Positions 46,540-56,988 of a stretch of 64,000 nucleotides of DNA are shown here, piece by piece. Position 1 is the stretch's first letter. Each line of letters opens with the position of its first letter. Both the position numbers and the translations under genes were made by a program. A model generated the notes under the pieces. That model had not been told where the DNA came from and made no database searches. It saw only the letters and a program-made list of their open reading frames with translations. The stretch is from Flavobacteria bacterium BAL38 (lineage in GTDB: Bacteria; Bacteroidota; Bacteroidia; Flavobacteriales; Flavobacteriaceae), in NCBI GenBank assembly GCA_000169355.1, contig AAXX01000004.1:1-64000 (forward strand), in the 5' to 3' direction.

Positions 46540-49500
46540 ATGAAAATAAAATTACTCTCTCTTAAAACATGTTTATTTTTATTCGTTTTTACTTTAAGTG
46601 GAAATGCTTTTGCAACAGATTATTTTGTAAACAATGCGCTTACAGCTGATGATGTTTATACAACTGCTGCTGGGAATAATGCAAATAGTGGTTTGACAGC
46701 AGCATTGCCTAAAGCTACTTTAGCAGCTGCTATAAGTGCAGCTTCAAATGGGGACAGAATATTTGTTGATTATGGAGAATATAATGAAGTAGGTTTAAAT
46801 ATTAACAAATCAGTAGAAATTATTGGTTTAGGCGAAGAGTTGACAGTTTTTAAACGTACATCTGGAGTAAATAGATGGGGTGTAGTTTCAGCTAGTAATG
46901 TTAAAATTTCTAAATTAACTATCACAAATTATAATTTGGCAAGTGATGGAATTGCTCTTTCTATTACATCTGGAACTGAAATTGAGTTTAATAGAGTTCT
47001 TGTATACGCTAATATTGGTAGTGCAGGTCAAGGTGCTGTATTGGTTTCTGGTGCTGCTACTAGTGTAACATTTAGAAATTCAGGAAGTCCTTGTAATCGT
47101 ATATTGTCTGCCAATTATGGAGGAGGCTATAAAATTGTTGGTTCTACGGTTGTATTTGATAATTGCAGTATTAATAACAATGTTGTAACTTCTTTCAATG
47201 GAGGAGGACTAAGAGTTGAAGGCACCACCGCTAATGTAACTATAAATAAATGTACATTTGATGATAATTCCTCACAAGCAGGAGGAGGTATGTGCATAGT
47301 TGCAGGTACCGTAAATATTAATAATTCTTGTTTTACTGGAAATATAGCAGCAGGAAACTCTAACATAGATGGAGGAGGAGCAATTTTTATTCAGCCTGGA
47401 GCGTTAACAAATGTCAATATAAGTAATACTAGTTTTACAAACAATCAAGCAAATAATGCAAGTGCAGATGGTGGAGCTATAAGTGTAAAAAACACAAGTG
47501 GTGTTACTTGTAATATTAATTTTACAACATGTTCTTTTACTACTAATAGTTGTGCAGATAGAGGCGAAGATATTTATTTTGATCAAAGTTTTTCACCAAC
47601 ATTTAATGTCACTTTTAAAAACAATACTTTTTTTACAGTATATAGTGGAACTCAAGTAAATATACATAACGTAGATTTTCCTGCGGCATCAATTAAATTT
47701 GAAGGTTTACTAACTCCTACAGGAACAAGTGGAAATGGTGATATTGTTGCATCTCCAAATGGAGTTTCAATTGATAAACCAGAAATGTCCGGAGCATTTA
47801 CAGAGTCATCTTCTAGTTTACCAACTTCATTACCTCTTACAACTTGTATTGATCGTTTTGATGGAGTTTGTGGAACAGCATCTGCAACAATAACTTGTGT
47901 TACTGAAAATAAATGGGACGGTTCTACATGGTCTAAAGGTACTCCAACTATTTTCCAACATGTTATTTTAAATGCTAATTACAATACACAAACCAATGGT
48001 AATATAAACGCATGTCAAATGACAGTTAAGTCGGGTGTTACACTTGATATTGTTGACGATACTAATGGAACTTATGTATATGTTGTAAATTCTATATTTA
48101 ATAATGGTACAATTAATGTTACTTCTAAAGCTAATTTAGTGCAGGTTAACCATCCATTAGATTTAAATGATGAGCCAATTGCTACACCAAATATTAATTT
48201 CACAAAAAATACAGGAAACAAAATAAGATGGGATTATGTTTATTGGTCTAAACCAGTAAGCAATTCAATTCTTCCAGTATTTAATTCAAAATTTGATATC
48301 AAATATTATTGGGATCCAGATTTTTGTGTTAATGGTGTTAATTTTAGTTATGAAGGTTGGAGAAGTTTAGTTAGTGAACCAACAATAGGTACAGGATTTA
48401 TTACTAGAGTCAAATCATCAGCAGGAACTACACCAACTAATATAACTTTAAATTATTCTGGCACTTCAAATAATGGTGACTATACAGCAATTATTAAATA
48501 TTACGATACAGAACATAATGCTTTTAGAAACTTCACATTACTAGGAAATCCATATCCAGGCGCAATTAATTTTCAAAATTTTTATAACGATAATCAAGAT
48601 AAAATTTATGGCACTGTATATTTATGGTCAGCAAATACTCCATATCCTGGAACGGGACTTTATCAACAAGCGGATTATGCCTCTTTCAATTTAACAGGTG
48701 GAGTTGGTGTGCCAGGTGCTTCTTCACAATCTCCTAACGGATTATTGCCTAATGGTTATATTGCTTCTGCGCAAGGTTTTATGGTGCGAGCTAAAGTTAG
48801 TGGTACCGTATTGTTTACAAATTCTCAACGAACAAAAGATATACCGAGTAATAATCAATTTTACAGAGGTGTAAGTCAAGAAAAAGATAGATTTTGGTTA
48901 CGTTTATTAGACTCAAATGGGAAATATAATGAATTGCTAATTGGATATATTAAAGAGGCTACGAATGATTTTGATGAAGCATACGATGGACCAATTAATT
49001 CTCTTTCCAGAATTAAATTTTATTCTGTTTTAGGAAATGAAAAATTAATTATTCAGGGTAGAGGTGAATTTGTTGAAACGGATAAAGTGTTGGTAAATTA
49101 TTCAATTACGAATCCAACTTCAATGTTAACAATAAGTTTAAATAAAAAAGAAGGTATTTTTAACACCCAAAAAATATATTTATTTGATAAAAAATTAAAC
49201 TTTTATCATGATTTAACCCAGTCAGATTATTTCTTTTATGAAGATGGTACTCAGGATAGATTTGAAATTGTTTACAAGTTAAATAAAGATGATATTAATG
49301 AAAATATTTCAGATGAAACTTCTGTAATAGCCTTCTTAAATAATGGATTGCTAAGTATTGAAAGTAATATTAATATTTCAAAAGTTGAATTATATGATGT
49401 TACTGGAAAAATAATTTTCATTAATGAAATTAATAATACCTCACAATTTTTTCATAAAAACATTGCTGTTTCAAACTGCGTTTATATTCTAAACGTGGTT

Positions 49501-49542
49501 TGCGAAAATGGAGTTAAAAAATCTATAAAAATTTTAAATTAA
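46540..49542 (+). CDS. Parallel beta-helix surface protein with T9SS type-C-like sorting tail
   Basis: 1000 residues. A signal peptide (to about residue 26, ending AFA) is followed by a right-handed parallel beta-helix (about 40-430): repeated short strands and Asn ladders (FDNCSINNNVV, VTINKCTFDDNSSQAGGGM, VNINNSCFTGNIAAG). A globular region with YWDPDFCVNGVNF and LLGNPYPGAINFQNFY (about 460-760) and a region like SRIKFYSVLGNEKLIIQGRGEF follow. The last 75 residues (VELYDVTGKIIFINEIN to KKSIKILN) form an Ig-like T9SS sorting domain resembling type C. The protein is thus predicted to cross the outer membrane through type IX secretion and stay on or leave the surface. It is separated by 12 bp from the next cargo gene. 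Confidence 0.83.
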   Translation: MKIKLLSLKTCLFLFVFTLSGNAFATDYFVNNALTADDVYTTAAGNNANSGLTAALPKATLAAAISAASNGDRIFVDYGEYNEVGLNINKSVEIIGLGEELTVFKRTSGVNRWGVVSASNVKISKLTITNYNLASDGIALSITSGTEIEFNRVLVYANIGSAGQGAVLVSGAATSVTFRNSGSPCNRILSANYGGGYKIVGSTVVFDNCSINNNVVTSFNGGGLRVEGTTANVTINKCTFDDNSSQAGGGMCIVAGTVNINNSCFTGNIAAGNSNIDGGGAIFIQPGALTNVNISNTSFTNNQANNASADGGAISVKNTSGVTCNINFTTCSFTTNSCADRGEDIYFDQSFSPTFNVTFKNNTFFTVYSGTQVNIHNVDFPAASIKFEGLLTPTGTSGNGDIVASPNGVSIDKPEMSGAFTESSSSLPTSLPLTTCIDRFDGVCGTASATITCVTENKWDGSTWSKGTPTIFQHVILNANYNTQTNGNINACQMTVKSGVTLDIVDDTNGTYVYVVNSIFNNGTINVTSKANLVQVNHPLDLNDEPIATPNINFTKNTGNKIRWDYVYWSKPVSNSILPVFNSKFDIKYYWDPDFCVNGVNFSYEGWRSLVSEPTIGTGFITRVKSSAGTTPTNITLNYSGTSNNGDYTAIIKYYDTEHNAFRNFTLLGNPYPGAINFQNFYNDNQDKIYGTVYLWSANTPYPGTGLYQQADYASFNLTGGVGVPGASSQSPNGLLPNGYIASAQGFMVRAKVSGTVLFTNSQRTKDIPSNNQFYRGVSQEKDRFWLRLLDSNGKYNELLIGYIKEATNDFDEAYDGPINSLSRIKFYSVLGNEKLIIQGRGEFVETDKVLVNYSITNPTSMLTISLNKKEGIFNTQKIYLFDKKLNFYHDLTQSDYFFYEDGTQDRFEIVYKLNKDDINENISDETSVIAFLNNGLLSIESNINISKVELYDVTGKIIFINEINNTSQFFHKNIAVSNCVYILNVVCENGVKKSIKILN

Positions 49543-49554
49543 CAAGTTAGTAAA

Positions 49555-52500
49555 ATGAAAGTAAATTTCAGAATAGTTTTAGTGTCATTTATATTGACTT
49601 TGAGTATGTTTAACTCATTTGCTCAAATTACAATTAATAATACATTATATACGCCAACTCAATTAGTAGATGGGGTTTTAGTTCCTTCAACTAGTGGTAC
49701 AGTAATTTCAAATGTTCAATTTAGAGGAGTTTATAATAATTCTTCCCGATACCAAGTTGGTTATTTTTCTACAGCAACTACTACCTTGGCACAAATGGGT
49801 TTTTCTAATGGTATTGTTTTAACTACAGGAAATACATCAACAATTCCACTTGCTTTAGGTTCAAATCCTAGAGCATCACAAATGGCTACAGCATATACTT
49901 CTGGGACACCTGGAGAGTTAAGACAAACAGGAACACCAGCTCCACCAATAATTCAAGATTTAGATGTTTTAGCTGGTGCAAGTAATTATTTCAATGGTGC
50001 AATTTTAGAGTTTGATTTTGTACCAGTTGAAAATTCGGTTTCATTTAGATATGTTTTTGGATCAGAAGAATACAGTGATAATTCAGGATTTATAAATTAT
50101 CAATGTTCTACTTATAATGATAAATTTGGATTTTTAATTAGTGGGCCAGGCATTGTTGGTGGTCAAGGATTTTCAAATAATGCTAGAAATATTGCACGTT
50201 TAGGAAATGGCTCTGAAGTTTCTATTAACTCGGTAAATTCTGGTGTTGTAGGATCAAGTGGAGGTGCTCCTAGTGCGGCTAATTGTTTAGCTGCAAATGC
50301 TGCATGGGTACAAAATACTCCAACGGCTGAATATTTAGGAACTATTGATGGTACACAATTAAATGGAAATACTCGAATTCTAACAGCAAGTCAAACCGGT
50401 TTAACTCCAGGTCAAACGTATCATATTAAACTTATAATTACTGATGTAGGTGATGCTACTTATGACAGTGTTGTGTATATAGAAGCAGGAAGTTTTACTA
50501 CAGAATTTACTTGTGATGCAGGTCCGGATCAAGCTTTATGTAATATTACATCCACTACTTTAGCTGCTGTATCACCAGCAACTGGGACATGGAGTGTTGT
50601 TTCTGGTTCTGGAACTTTTGTTTCTAATACTAATCCAAATACCGTAGTTAATGGTCTTTCTACTGGTGCAAATGTATTTAGATGGACTGCTTCAGATTTA
50701 TCTTGTACTTCAGATGTTACAATTATCGTTAATCCAAATGTAACACCAACCTTTGCTGCAGTTGCACCAATTTGTTCAGGCGCTACTTTATCTGCGTTGC
50801 CAACGACTTCTACTAATGGAATCAACGGAACTTGGTCTCCAGCCCTAAACAACACAACAACTACTACCTACACATTTACACCAACAGCAGGTCAATGTGC
50901 TACAACAACTACTTTAACAATTACTGTTAATCCAAATGTAACACCAACTTTTGCTGCGGTTGCACCAATTTGTTCAGGCGCTACTTTATCTGCTTTACCA
51001 ACGACTTCTACTAATGGAATCAACGGAACGTGGTCACCAGCCCTAAACAACACAACAACTACTACTTACACATTTACACCAACAGCCGGTCAATGTGCTA
51101 CAACAACAACATTAACTATAACAGTTAATCCAACTCCAGTATTAACTGTCTCTTGTGGTGTATCAACAGCTTCAAGTGTTACGTTTAATTGGAATTCTAT
51201 TGCTGATGCTACAAGTTTTAGTTATTCTTATTCTGTAGATGGAGGACCAGCTGTAACAGGTTCTTTATCTAATGCAACGACAACATTTACAATTAATAGT
51301 TTAGCTGCAGGTCAAAATGTAAGTATAACTATTACGCCAGTTGGAAGTCTTTGTGGACAACCAGCAACATCAAATTGTGTTTCATCAAATTGTCCTACAC
51401 CAATAGTTGATACAGTTGGAAATATTTCTGCTTGTTCAAATGCTACTATTTCAGCAATTAACTTTACAAGCCCATCAGCAGGGGTTACTTTTACTTGGAC
51501 AAATACAAATACTTTAATAGGTCTAGGTACAAGTGGAGTTGGTAATATTCCATCATTTACTGCTGCCAATGTAGCAACGCAACAAGTTGCAACAATAGCA
51601 GTAACTGCCAATGATGGTGCGTGTTCAGGACCTTCAATGTTCTTTACAATTACTGTTAATCCAAATGTGACACCAACTTTTGCAGCTGTTTCACCAATAT
51701 GTTCAGCCGCTACTTTATCAGCGTTGCCAACGACTTCTACTAATGGAATCAACGGAACGTGGTCGCCAGCCCTAAACAATACAACAACTACAATTTATAC
51801 GTTTACACCAACTGCAGGTCAATGTGCTACAACAACAACATTAACAATTACCGTTAATCCAAATGTAACACCAACTTTTGCAGCTGTTTCACCAATATGT
51901 TCAGGCGCTACTTTATCAGCTTTGCCAACGACTTCTATTAATGGAATCAACGGAACGTGGTCGCCAGCCTTAAACAACACAACAATTACAATTTATACGT
52001 TTACACCAACAGCAGGACAGTGTGCTACTAATACGACTTTAACAATTACTGTTAATCCAAATGTAACACCAACTTTTGCTGCAGTTGCACCAATTTGTTC
52101 AGGCGCTACTTTATCAGCGTTGCCAACGACTTCTACTAATGGAATCAATGGATCGTGGTCACCAGCCTTAAACAATACAGCTACTACAACTTATACGTTT
52201 ACACCAACAGCAGGACAATGTGCTACAACAACAACATTAACAATTACCGTTAATCCAAATGTAACACCAACTTTTGCTGCAGTTGCACCAATTTGTTCAG
52301 GCGCTACTTTATCAGCGTTACCAACGACTTCTACTAATGGAATCAACGGAACTTGGTCTCCAGCCCTAAACAACACAACAACTACTACCTACACATTTAC
52401 ACCAACAGCAGGTCAATGTGCTACAACAACTACTTTAACAATTACTGTTAATCCAAATGTAACACCAACTTTTGCTGCGGTTGCACCAATTTGTTCAGGC

Positions 52501-54117
52501 GCTACTTTATCAGCGTTGCCAACGACTTCTACTAATGGAATCAACGGATCTTGGTCTCCAGCATTAGATAATATGGTAACCACAACTTACACCTTTACTC
52601 CATTAGCTGGTCAATGTGCTACAAATACAACTTTAACGATTACTGTTAATCCAAATGTAACACCAACTTTTGCTGCAGTTGCACCAATTTGTTCAGGCGC
52701 TACTTTATCAGCGTTGCCAACGACTTCTACTAATGGAATAAATGGAACTTGGTCGCCAGCCCTAAACAATACAACAACTACAATTTATACGTTTACACCA
52801 ACAGCAGGACAATGTGCAACTAATACGACTTTAACGATTACTGTTAATCCAAATGTAACACCAACTTTTGCTGCAGTTGCCCCAATTTGTTCAGGCGCTA
52901 CTTTATCAGCTTTGCCAACGACTTCTACTAATGGAATCAATGGAACGTGGTCACCAGCCTTAAACAATACAGCTACTACAACTTATACCTTTACACCAAC
53001 AGCAGGACAATGTGCTACAACAACAACATTAGCAATTACCGTTGATCCAAATGTAACACCAACTTTTGCTGCAGTTGCCGCAATTTGTTCAGGCGCTACT
53101 TTATCAGCGTTACCAACGACTTCTACTAATGGAATCAATGGATCGTGGTCTCCAGCATTAGATAATATGGTAACTACAACTTACACCTTTACTCCATTAA
53201 CTGGTCAATGTGCTACAAATACGACTTTAACGATTACTGTTAATCCAAATGTAACACCAATCTTTGCTGCAGTTGCACCAATTTGTTCAGGCACTACTTT
53301 ATCAGCGTTGCCAACGACATCTACTAATGGAATCAACGGAACTTGGTCTCCAGCCCTAAACAATACAACAACTACTACTTACACATTTACACCAACAGCA
53401 GGTGAATGTGCTACAACAACAACATTAACGATTACCGTTACTCCAAATGTAACACCAACTTTTACTGCAGTTGCTCCAATTTGTTCAGGCGCTACTTTAT
53501 CAGCTTTGCCAACGACTTCTACTAATGGAATAAACGGAACATGGTCTCCAACATTGGATAATACGGCAACGACAACTTACACTTTTACACCAACAGCAGG
53601 TCAATGTGCTACTGTAACAACAATGACGATAATTGTGAATGAAACACCAGTTGTTTCTATTACTCATGGTTGTAATGGATTAGATTATGAATTAAATGCA
53701 TCAGAAACTTTAAATGCTACATATCAATGGTTTAATAGTAATGGTGATTTAATAGGAACATCCTCTAATATAGTTATTACAGATTCAGACACCTATGAGA
53801 TTCAAGTTACTTTAAATGGATGTATGTCAAGTGATTTTGTAACAATCAGTAATACATTTTGTTTAATTCCAAAAGGTATTTCACCAAATAATGATGGAGA
53901 TAATGACACTTGGGATCTTTCAAATTTAAATGTTGAAAAAGCTCAGATTTTTAATCGCTATGGTATGGAGGTTTATAGTCAGAATAATTATACTAACCAA
54001 TGGGATGGAACTACAGATTCTGGAGATGAATTGCCATCAGCAACCTATTATTATGTACTAACATTTATAAACGGAACAGTTAAAACAGGATGGGTTTATT
54101 TAAACAGATTAAATTAA
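49555..54117 (+). CDS. Repeat-rich T9SS surface protein: choice-of-anchor L, 12 repeats, gliding-type C-terminus
   Basis: 1520 residues. A signal peptide (about 1-24, ending FAQ) is followed by a choice-of-anchor L domain (about 30-320) with FRYVFGSEEYSDNSGF and its NDKFGFLISGP block. A first Ig/PKD-like unit precedes twelve near-identical 66-residue repeats (PNVTPTFAAVAPICSGATL type); a roughly 530-bp different insert (about residues 525-700) separates repeats 2 and 3. The C-terminus (about 1435-1520) reads ISPNNDGDNDTWDLSNL...IFNRYGMEVY...WDGTTDSGDELPSATYYYVL, the gliding-motility-associated type B sorting domain. This predicts export by T9SS and cell-surface display. Each repeat has a Cys pair (PIC and GQCA). 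PorP/SprF follows at 54129. Confidence 0.92.
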   Translation: MKVNFRIVLVSFILTLSMFNSFAQITINNTLYTPTQLVDGVLVPSTSGTVISNVQFRGVYNNSSRYQVGYFSTATTTLAQMGFSNGIVLTTGNTSTIPLALGSNPRASQMATAYTSGTPGELRQTGTPAPPIIQDLDVLAGASNYFNGAILEFDFVPVENSVSFRYVFGSEEYSDNSGFINYQCSTYNDKFGFLISGPGIVGGQGFSNNARNIARLGNGSEVSINSVNSGVVGSSGGAPSAANCLAANAAWVQNTPTAEYLGTIDGTQLNGNTRILTASQTGLTPGQTYHIKLIITDVGDATYDSVVYIEAGSFTTEFTCDAGPDQALCNITSTTLAAVSPATGTWSVVSGSGTFVSNTNPNTVVNGLSTGANVFRWTASDLSCTSDVTIIVNPNVTPTFAAVAPICSGATLSALPTTSTNGINGTWSPALNNTTTTTYTFTPTAGQCATTTTLTITVNPNVTPTFAAVAPICSGATLSALPTTSTNGINGTWSPALNNTTTTTYTFTPTAGQCATTTTLTITVNPTPVLTVSCGVSTASSVTFNWNSIADATSFSYSYSVDGGPAVTGSLSNATTTFTINSLAAGQNVSITITPVGSLCGQPATSNCVSSNCPTPIVDTVGNISACSNATISAINFTSPSAGVTFTWTNTNTLIGLGTSGVGNIPSFTAANVATQQVATIAVTANDGACSGPSMFFTITVNPNVTPTFAAVSPICSAATLSALPTTSTNGINGTWSPALNNTTTTIYTFTPTAGQCATTTTLTITVNPNVTPTFAAVSPICSGATLSALPTTSINGINGTWSPALNNTTITIYTFTPTAGQCATNTTLTITVNPNVTPTFAAVAPICSGATLSALPTTSTNGINGSWSPALNNTATTTYTFTPTAGQCATTTTLTITVNPNVTPTFAAVAPICSGATLSALPTTSTNGINGTWSPALNNTTTTTYTFTPTAGQCATTTTLTITVNPNVTPTFAAVAPICSGATLSALPTTSTNGINGSWSPALDNMVTTTYTFTPLAGQCATNTTLTITVNPNVTPTFAAVAPICSGATLSALPTTSTNGINGTWSPALNNTTTTIYTFTPTAGQCATNTTLTITVNPNVTPTFAAVAPICSGATLSALPTTSTNGINGTWSPALNNTATTTYTFTPTAGQCATTTTLAITVDPNVTPTFAAVAAICSGATLSALPTTSTNGINGSWSPALDNMVTTTYTFTPLTGQCATNTTLTITVNPNVTPIFAAVAPICSGTTLSALPTTSTNGINGTWSPALNNTTTTTYTFTPTAGECATTTTLTITVTPNVTPTFTAVAPICSGATLSALPTTSTNGINGTWSPTLDNTATTTYTFTPTAGQCATVTTMTIIVNETPVVSITHGCNGLDYELNASETLNATYQWFNSNGDLIGTSSNIVITDSDTYEIQVTLNGCMSSDFVTISNTFCLIPKGISPNNDGDNDTWDLSNLNVEKAQIFNRYGMEVYSQNNYTNQWDGTTDSGDELPSATYYYVLTFINGTVKTGWVYLNRLN
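50731..51126 (+). repeat. 198-bp tandem repeats, block 1 (2 units)
   Basis: Two in-frame units of 198 bp (66 residues), starting with AATCCAAATGTAAC and nearly identical to each other, including many synonymous positions. They are separated from the main block by about 530 bp of unrelated coding sequence. Confidence 0.95.
51658..53637 (+). repeat. 198-bp tandem repeats, block 2 (10 units)
   Basis: Ten units of exactly 198 bp (1980 bp) continue the block 1 sequence type. Variants recur in order: units ending GQCATNT, units with TATTTY, and units with LDNMVTTTYTF appear twice (units 7 and 10, with similar neighbours before them), pointing to duplication of multi-unit blocks. The last unit (53440 on) is the most diverged. 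Confidence 0.95.
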
Positions 54118-54128
54118 AAGCAAGTAAG

Positions 54129-55060
54129 ATGAAAGATAGAATTATTCAAGTTGTTATTTTATTTATAGGTGTAGTTGCTTTTGCACAACAAGATCCCCAT
54201 TACACACAATACATGTATAATATGAGTGTAATGAATCCGGCCTATGCGGGTAGTAAAGATAATTTATCTATGGGATTATTATACAGAAAGCAATGGGTTG
54301 AGATTGAAGATGCGCCTACTACAGGTACTCTTTTTTGGTCACGCTCCAGTTGGCAAGAAATGTAGGATTAGGTTTGAGTTTTATCTCAGACAAGATTGGT
54401 CCTGTTGAGGAGAACAATGTTTATGGTGATTTTTCGTATACATTAAATTTAGGAGGCGAACATAAGTTGGCCTTTGGATTAAAAATGGGATTAACTTTTC
54501 ATAATGTAGGATTGTATAGTGATATTAATTACACATTACCACAACCTACCGATCCTGCTTTTAGTGAAGATATTAGCAATACCTATTTTAATTTAGGATC
54601 TGGATTTTTCTATTATACTAACAAGTATTATTTAGGATTATCAGTTCCAAATATGATGCGATCTAAGCATTTGGATATTCAACGTACCGGAGATCAGTTA
54701 GAATTTGGTTCAGAGGTATCGCATTATTTTTTAACAGGAGGGTATGTTTTTGATATTAATGATACGGTTAAGTTCAAGCCTTTTTTCATGATGAAATCGG
54801 CTTTTGGAGCCCCAACCTCTATAGATTTATCAGCGAATTTCATGTTTAATCAAAAATTTGAGGTTGGTGGTACTTATCGTTTACAAGATAGTTTTGGAGC
54901 TATGATAAATTATGCAGTAACGCCATCTTTACGAATAGGTTATGCATACGATCATATTGTTTCGGATTTGAAAGTAACGACGCCTTCATCACACGAGCTT
55001 ATCTTGTTGTTTGATTTGAACTTCCCGAAGAAAGTATCGAGTTCACCAAGATTCTTCTAA
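54129..55060 (+). pseudogene. PorP/SprF family T9SS membrane protein, frame broken by small indels
   Basis: Two frames make one PorP/SprF protein of about 310 residues. The first (ATG at 54129) has a signal peptide ending AFAQ and QQDPHYTQYMYNMSVMNPAYAGSKDN, with YRKQWVEIEDAPTTGTLF, then stops at 54363. The second carries NVGLGLSFISDKIGPVEENNVYGDFSYTL and the whole barrel to the C-terminal SSSPRFF. Between them a third frame reads GHAPVGK, the expected link. Two one-base insertions (in the T6 run at 54331-54336 and in the AAA near 54357-54360) would explain the break. PorP/SprF proteins are outer-membrane partners of specific T9SS cargo; here the cargo is the 1520-residue protein upstream. 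Either the gene is truly broken or the sequence has two homopolymer errors. Confidence 0.85.
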
Positions 55061-55080
55061 CCTAAAGCGACCAAAGTACA

Positions 55081-56958
55081 ATGAGAAAATTATATATAAC
55101 ATTAAGTTTTGTGATGGTAAGTGGAATACTTAGTGCACAAAATCAATACACAAAAGCAGCAGATAAGTTGTTCGATAGATACGAATACGTTGATGCAGCC
55201 AAAGAATATTTAAAATTAGCAGAAGGTAATAAAGCCGATAGCTACGTTTATAAACAATTAGCAGAAAGCTACTATAATGTTTTTAATACCAAAGAAGCAG
55301 TAAAATGGTATGCTAAAGTAGTAGAGCAGAAGCAAGATGCGGAAACGTATTATAAATACGCTCAAATGCTAAAGGCTGAAGGAAACTTCAACGAATCAGA
55401 CAAACAAATGCAACAATTTGCACAATTGGCTCCTAATGACCAAAGAGCTAAAGCATTTGTAAGTAAACCAAATTATCTTCCAGAATTAAAAGGACAAACT
55501 AAATTATATGATATTGCCAAATCAGATGTAAGTAGTGATAAAACAGACTTTGGAGCTGTACTTACCAATGATAACAATGTATATTTTTCAAGTTCAAGAA
55601 ATACTTCAAGAAAAACTAACGGATGGAACGAAGAGCCATACTTAGATATTTATAAAGCAACGTATAATGCTAATGGCACCATTAGCGATGCAGTAGCAGT
55701 TGAGAATATAAATACGAAATGGCACGATGGACCAGTGAGTATCACAAACGATGGTGCAACAATGTATTACGGCAGCGAGAGTTTTAATGAAAAAGAGTTT
55801 ACAAAAGACAAACCAAAGAATGCAAAATTTGGTAAAATTTATCTTTATAAAGCTACTAAAGAAGGTGATAAATGGGTAAACGCAAAACCACTTCCATTTA
55901 ACAATAAAGCGTATGATGTAAGAAATCCAAGTATTAGTAAAGATGGAAAAACATTGTACTTCTCATCGAACATGCCAGGTGGTTTTGGAGGAGAAGACAT
56001 TTGGAAAGTATCAGTAAACGGAGATGAGTATGGAACACCAGAAAACTTAGGTGCAAAAGTAAATACGGAAGCAAATGAGAGTTTTCCATTCATTACCGAT
56101 GATAATGTGTTGTTTTTCTCATCAAACGGAAAAACAGGTTTTGGAGGATTGGACGTGTTTAAGATGGATTTAAACAAAAGCGATGAAGCAATCAATGTAG
56201 GAGAACCAGTAAATACATCAAAAGATGATTTTGCATTTACATACAATACATCAAAGAAAGTAGGTTTCTTCTCTAGTAACAGAGACGGAGTAGATAACAT
56301 CTACAAAGCAGATCCGATTTGTAATTTTAGAGCAGTAACTACTGTAAGAGATGAAATTACAGGAAAAGAAATTGAAGGTGCTTTAGTCGTTTTAACAGAT
56401 GAAAAACAAAATATTCTATCAAGTTTTACAACTGATATATCTGGAAGAACAGAAACAACATTAAAATGCCTTCCAGTTTATATTAGTTATGCAACAAAAT
56501 CAGGTTATGAGAATAGTAATATTTATAAAGTTGAAATTCCAGATAATGAGTTTGGAATTGATATGACAGTAGATATAACGCTAAAACCAATCATGCCAAT
56601 CATAACAGAAGCAGAAGTAATCTTACAACCAATTTATTTTGAGTTCAATAAAAGCAATATTACAGCAGAAGGCGCTGCAGAGTTAGATAAGTTGGTAGCG
56701 GTTATGAATGAGTATCCAGAAATGGTAATATTCGCTAAATCGCATACTGATAGTAGAGGTAGTGATAGTTACAACATGAAATTATCAGACCGAAGAGCAA
56801 AATCTACTGTTCAATACTTAATTAGCAAAGGCATTGCTAAAGAAAGAATATCAGGACAAGGATTTGGGGAAAGTGAACCAAAAGTAGCTTGCAAATCATG
56901 TACAGAAGAAGAACATGCGCAGAACAGAAGAAGTGAATTCTTAATTGTTAAGAAATAA
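55081..56958 (+). CDS. TPR / PD40 beta-propeller / OmpA peptidoglycan-binding protein
   Basis: 625 residues. A signal peptide (MRKLYITLSFVMVSGILSAQ) is followed by TPR-like helices (about 25-125: AADKLFDRYEYVDAAKEYLKLAEGN and AVKWYAKVVEQK). A PD40/WD40-like propeller (about 155-415) shows repeated blades such as SISKDGKTLYFSSNMPGGFGGEDIW and FITDDNVLFFSSNGKTGFGGLDVF. A carboxypeptidase-regulatory-like beta domain (about 420-500) precedes the OmpA domain (about 510-625) with IYFEFNKSNITAEG, SHTDSRGSDSYNMKLSDRRAKS and GFGESEP. OmpA domains hold peptidoglycan. Proteins of this build sit beside PorP/SprF and T9SS cargo genes, as here, and probably anchor the outer-membrane assembly to the wall. 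Confidence 0.92.
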   Translation: MRKLYITLSFVMVSGILSAQNQYTKAADKLFDRYEYVDAAKEYLKLAEGNKADSYVYKQLAESYYNVFNTKEAVKWYAKVVEQKQDAETYYKYAQMLKAEGNFNESDKQMQQFAQLAPNDQRAKAFVSKPNYLPELKGQTKLYDIAKSDVSSDKTDFGAVLTNDNNVYFSSSRNTSRKTNGWNEEPYLDIYKATYNANGTISDAVAVENINTKWHDGPVSITNDGATMYYGSESFNEKEFTKDKPKNAKFGKIYLYKATKEGDKWVNAKPLPFNNKAYDVRNPSISKDGKTLYFSSNMPGGFGGEDIWKVSVNGDEYGTPENLGAKVNTEANESFPFITDDNVLFFSSNGKTGFGGLDVFKMDLNKSDEAINVGEPVNTSKDDFAFTYNTSKKVGFFSSNRDGVDNIYKADPICNFRAVTTVRDEITGKEIEGALVVLTDEKQNILSSFTTDISGRTETTLKCLPVYISYATKSGYENSNIYKVEIPDNEFGIDMTVDITLKPIMPIITEAEVILQPIYFEFNKSNITAEGAAELDKLVAVMNEYPEMVIFAKSHTDSRGSDSYNMKLSDRRAKSTVQYLISKGIAKERISGQGFGESEPKVACKSCTEEEHAQNRRSEFLIVKK

Positions 56959-56988
56959 AGATAGTTTATAGTTGATTTTTAGTTGAAA

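Noticed and set aside
50529-52967. Several minus-strand open frames of 60-155 codons within the 198-bp repeats
   Set aside because: They recur with the repeat period and encode the same artificial peptide; they are antisense shadows of the plus-strand repeats.
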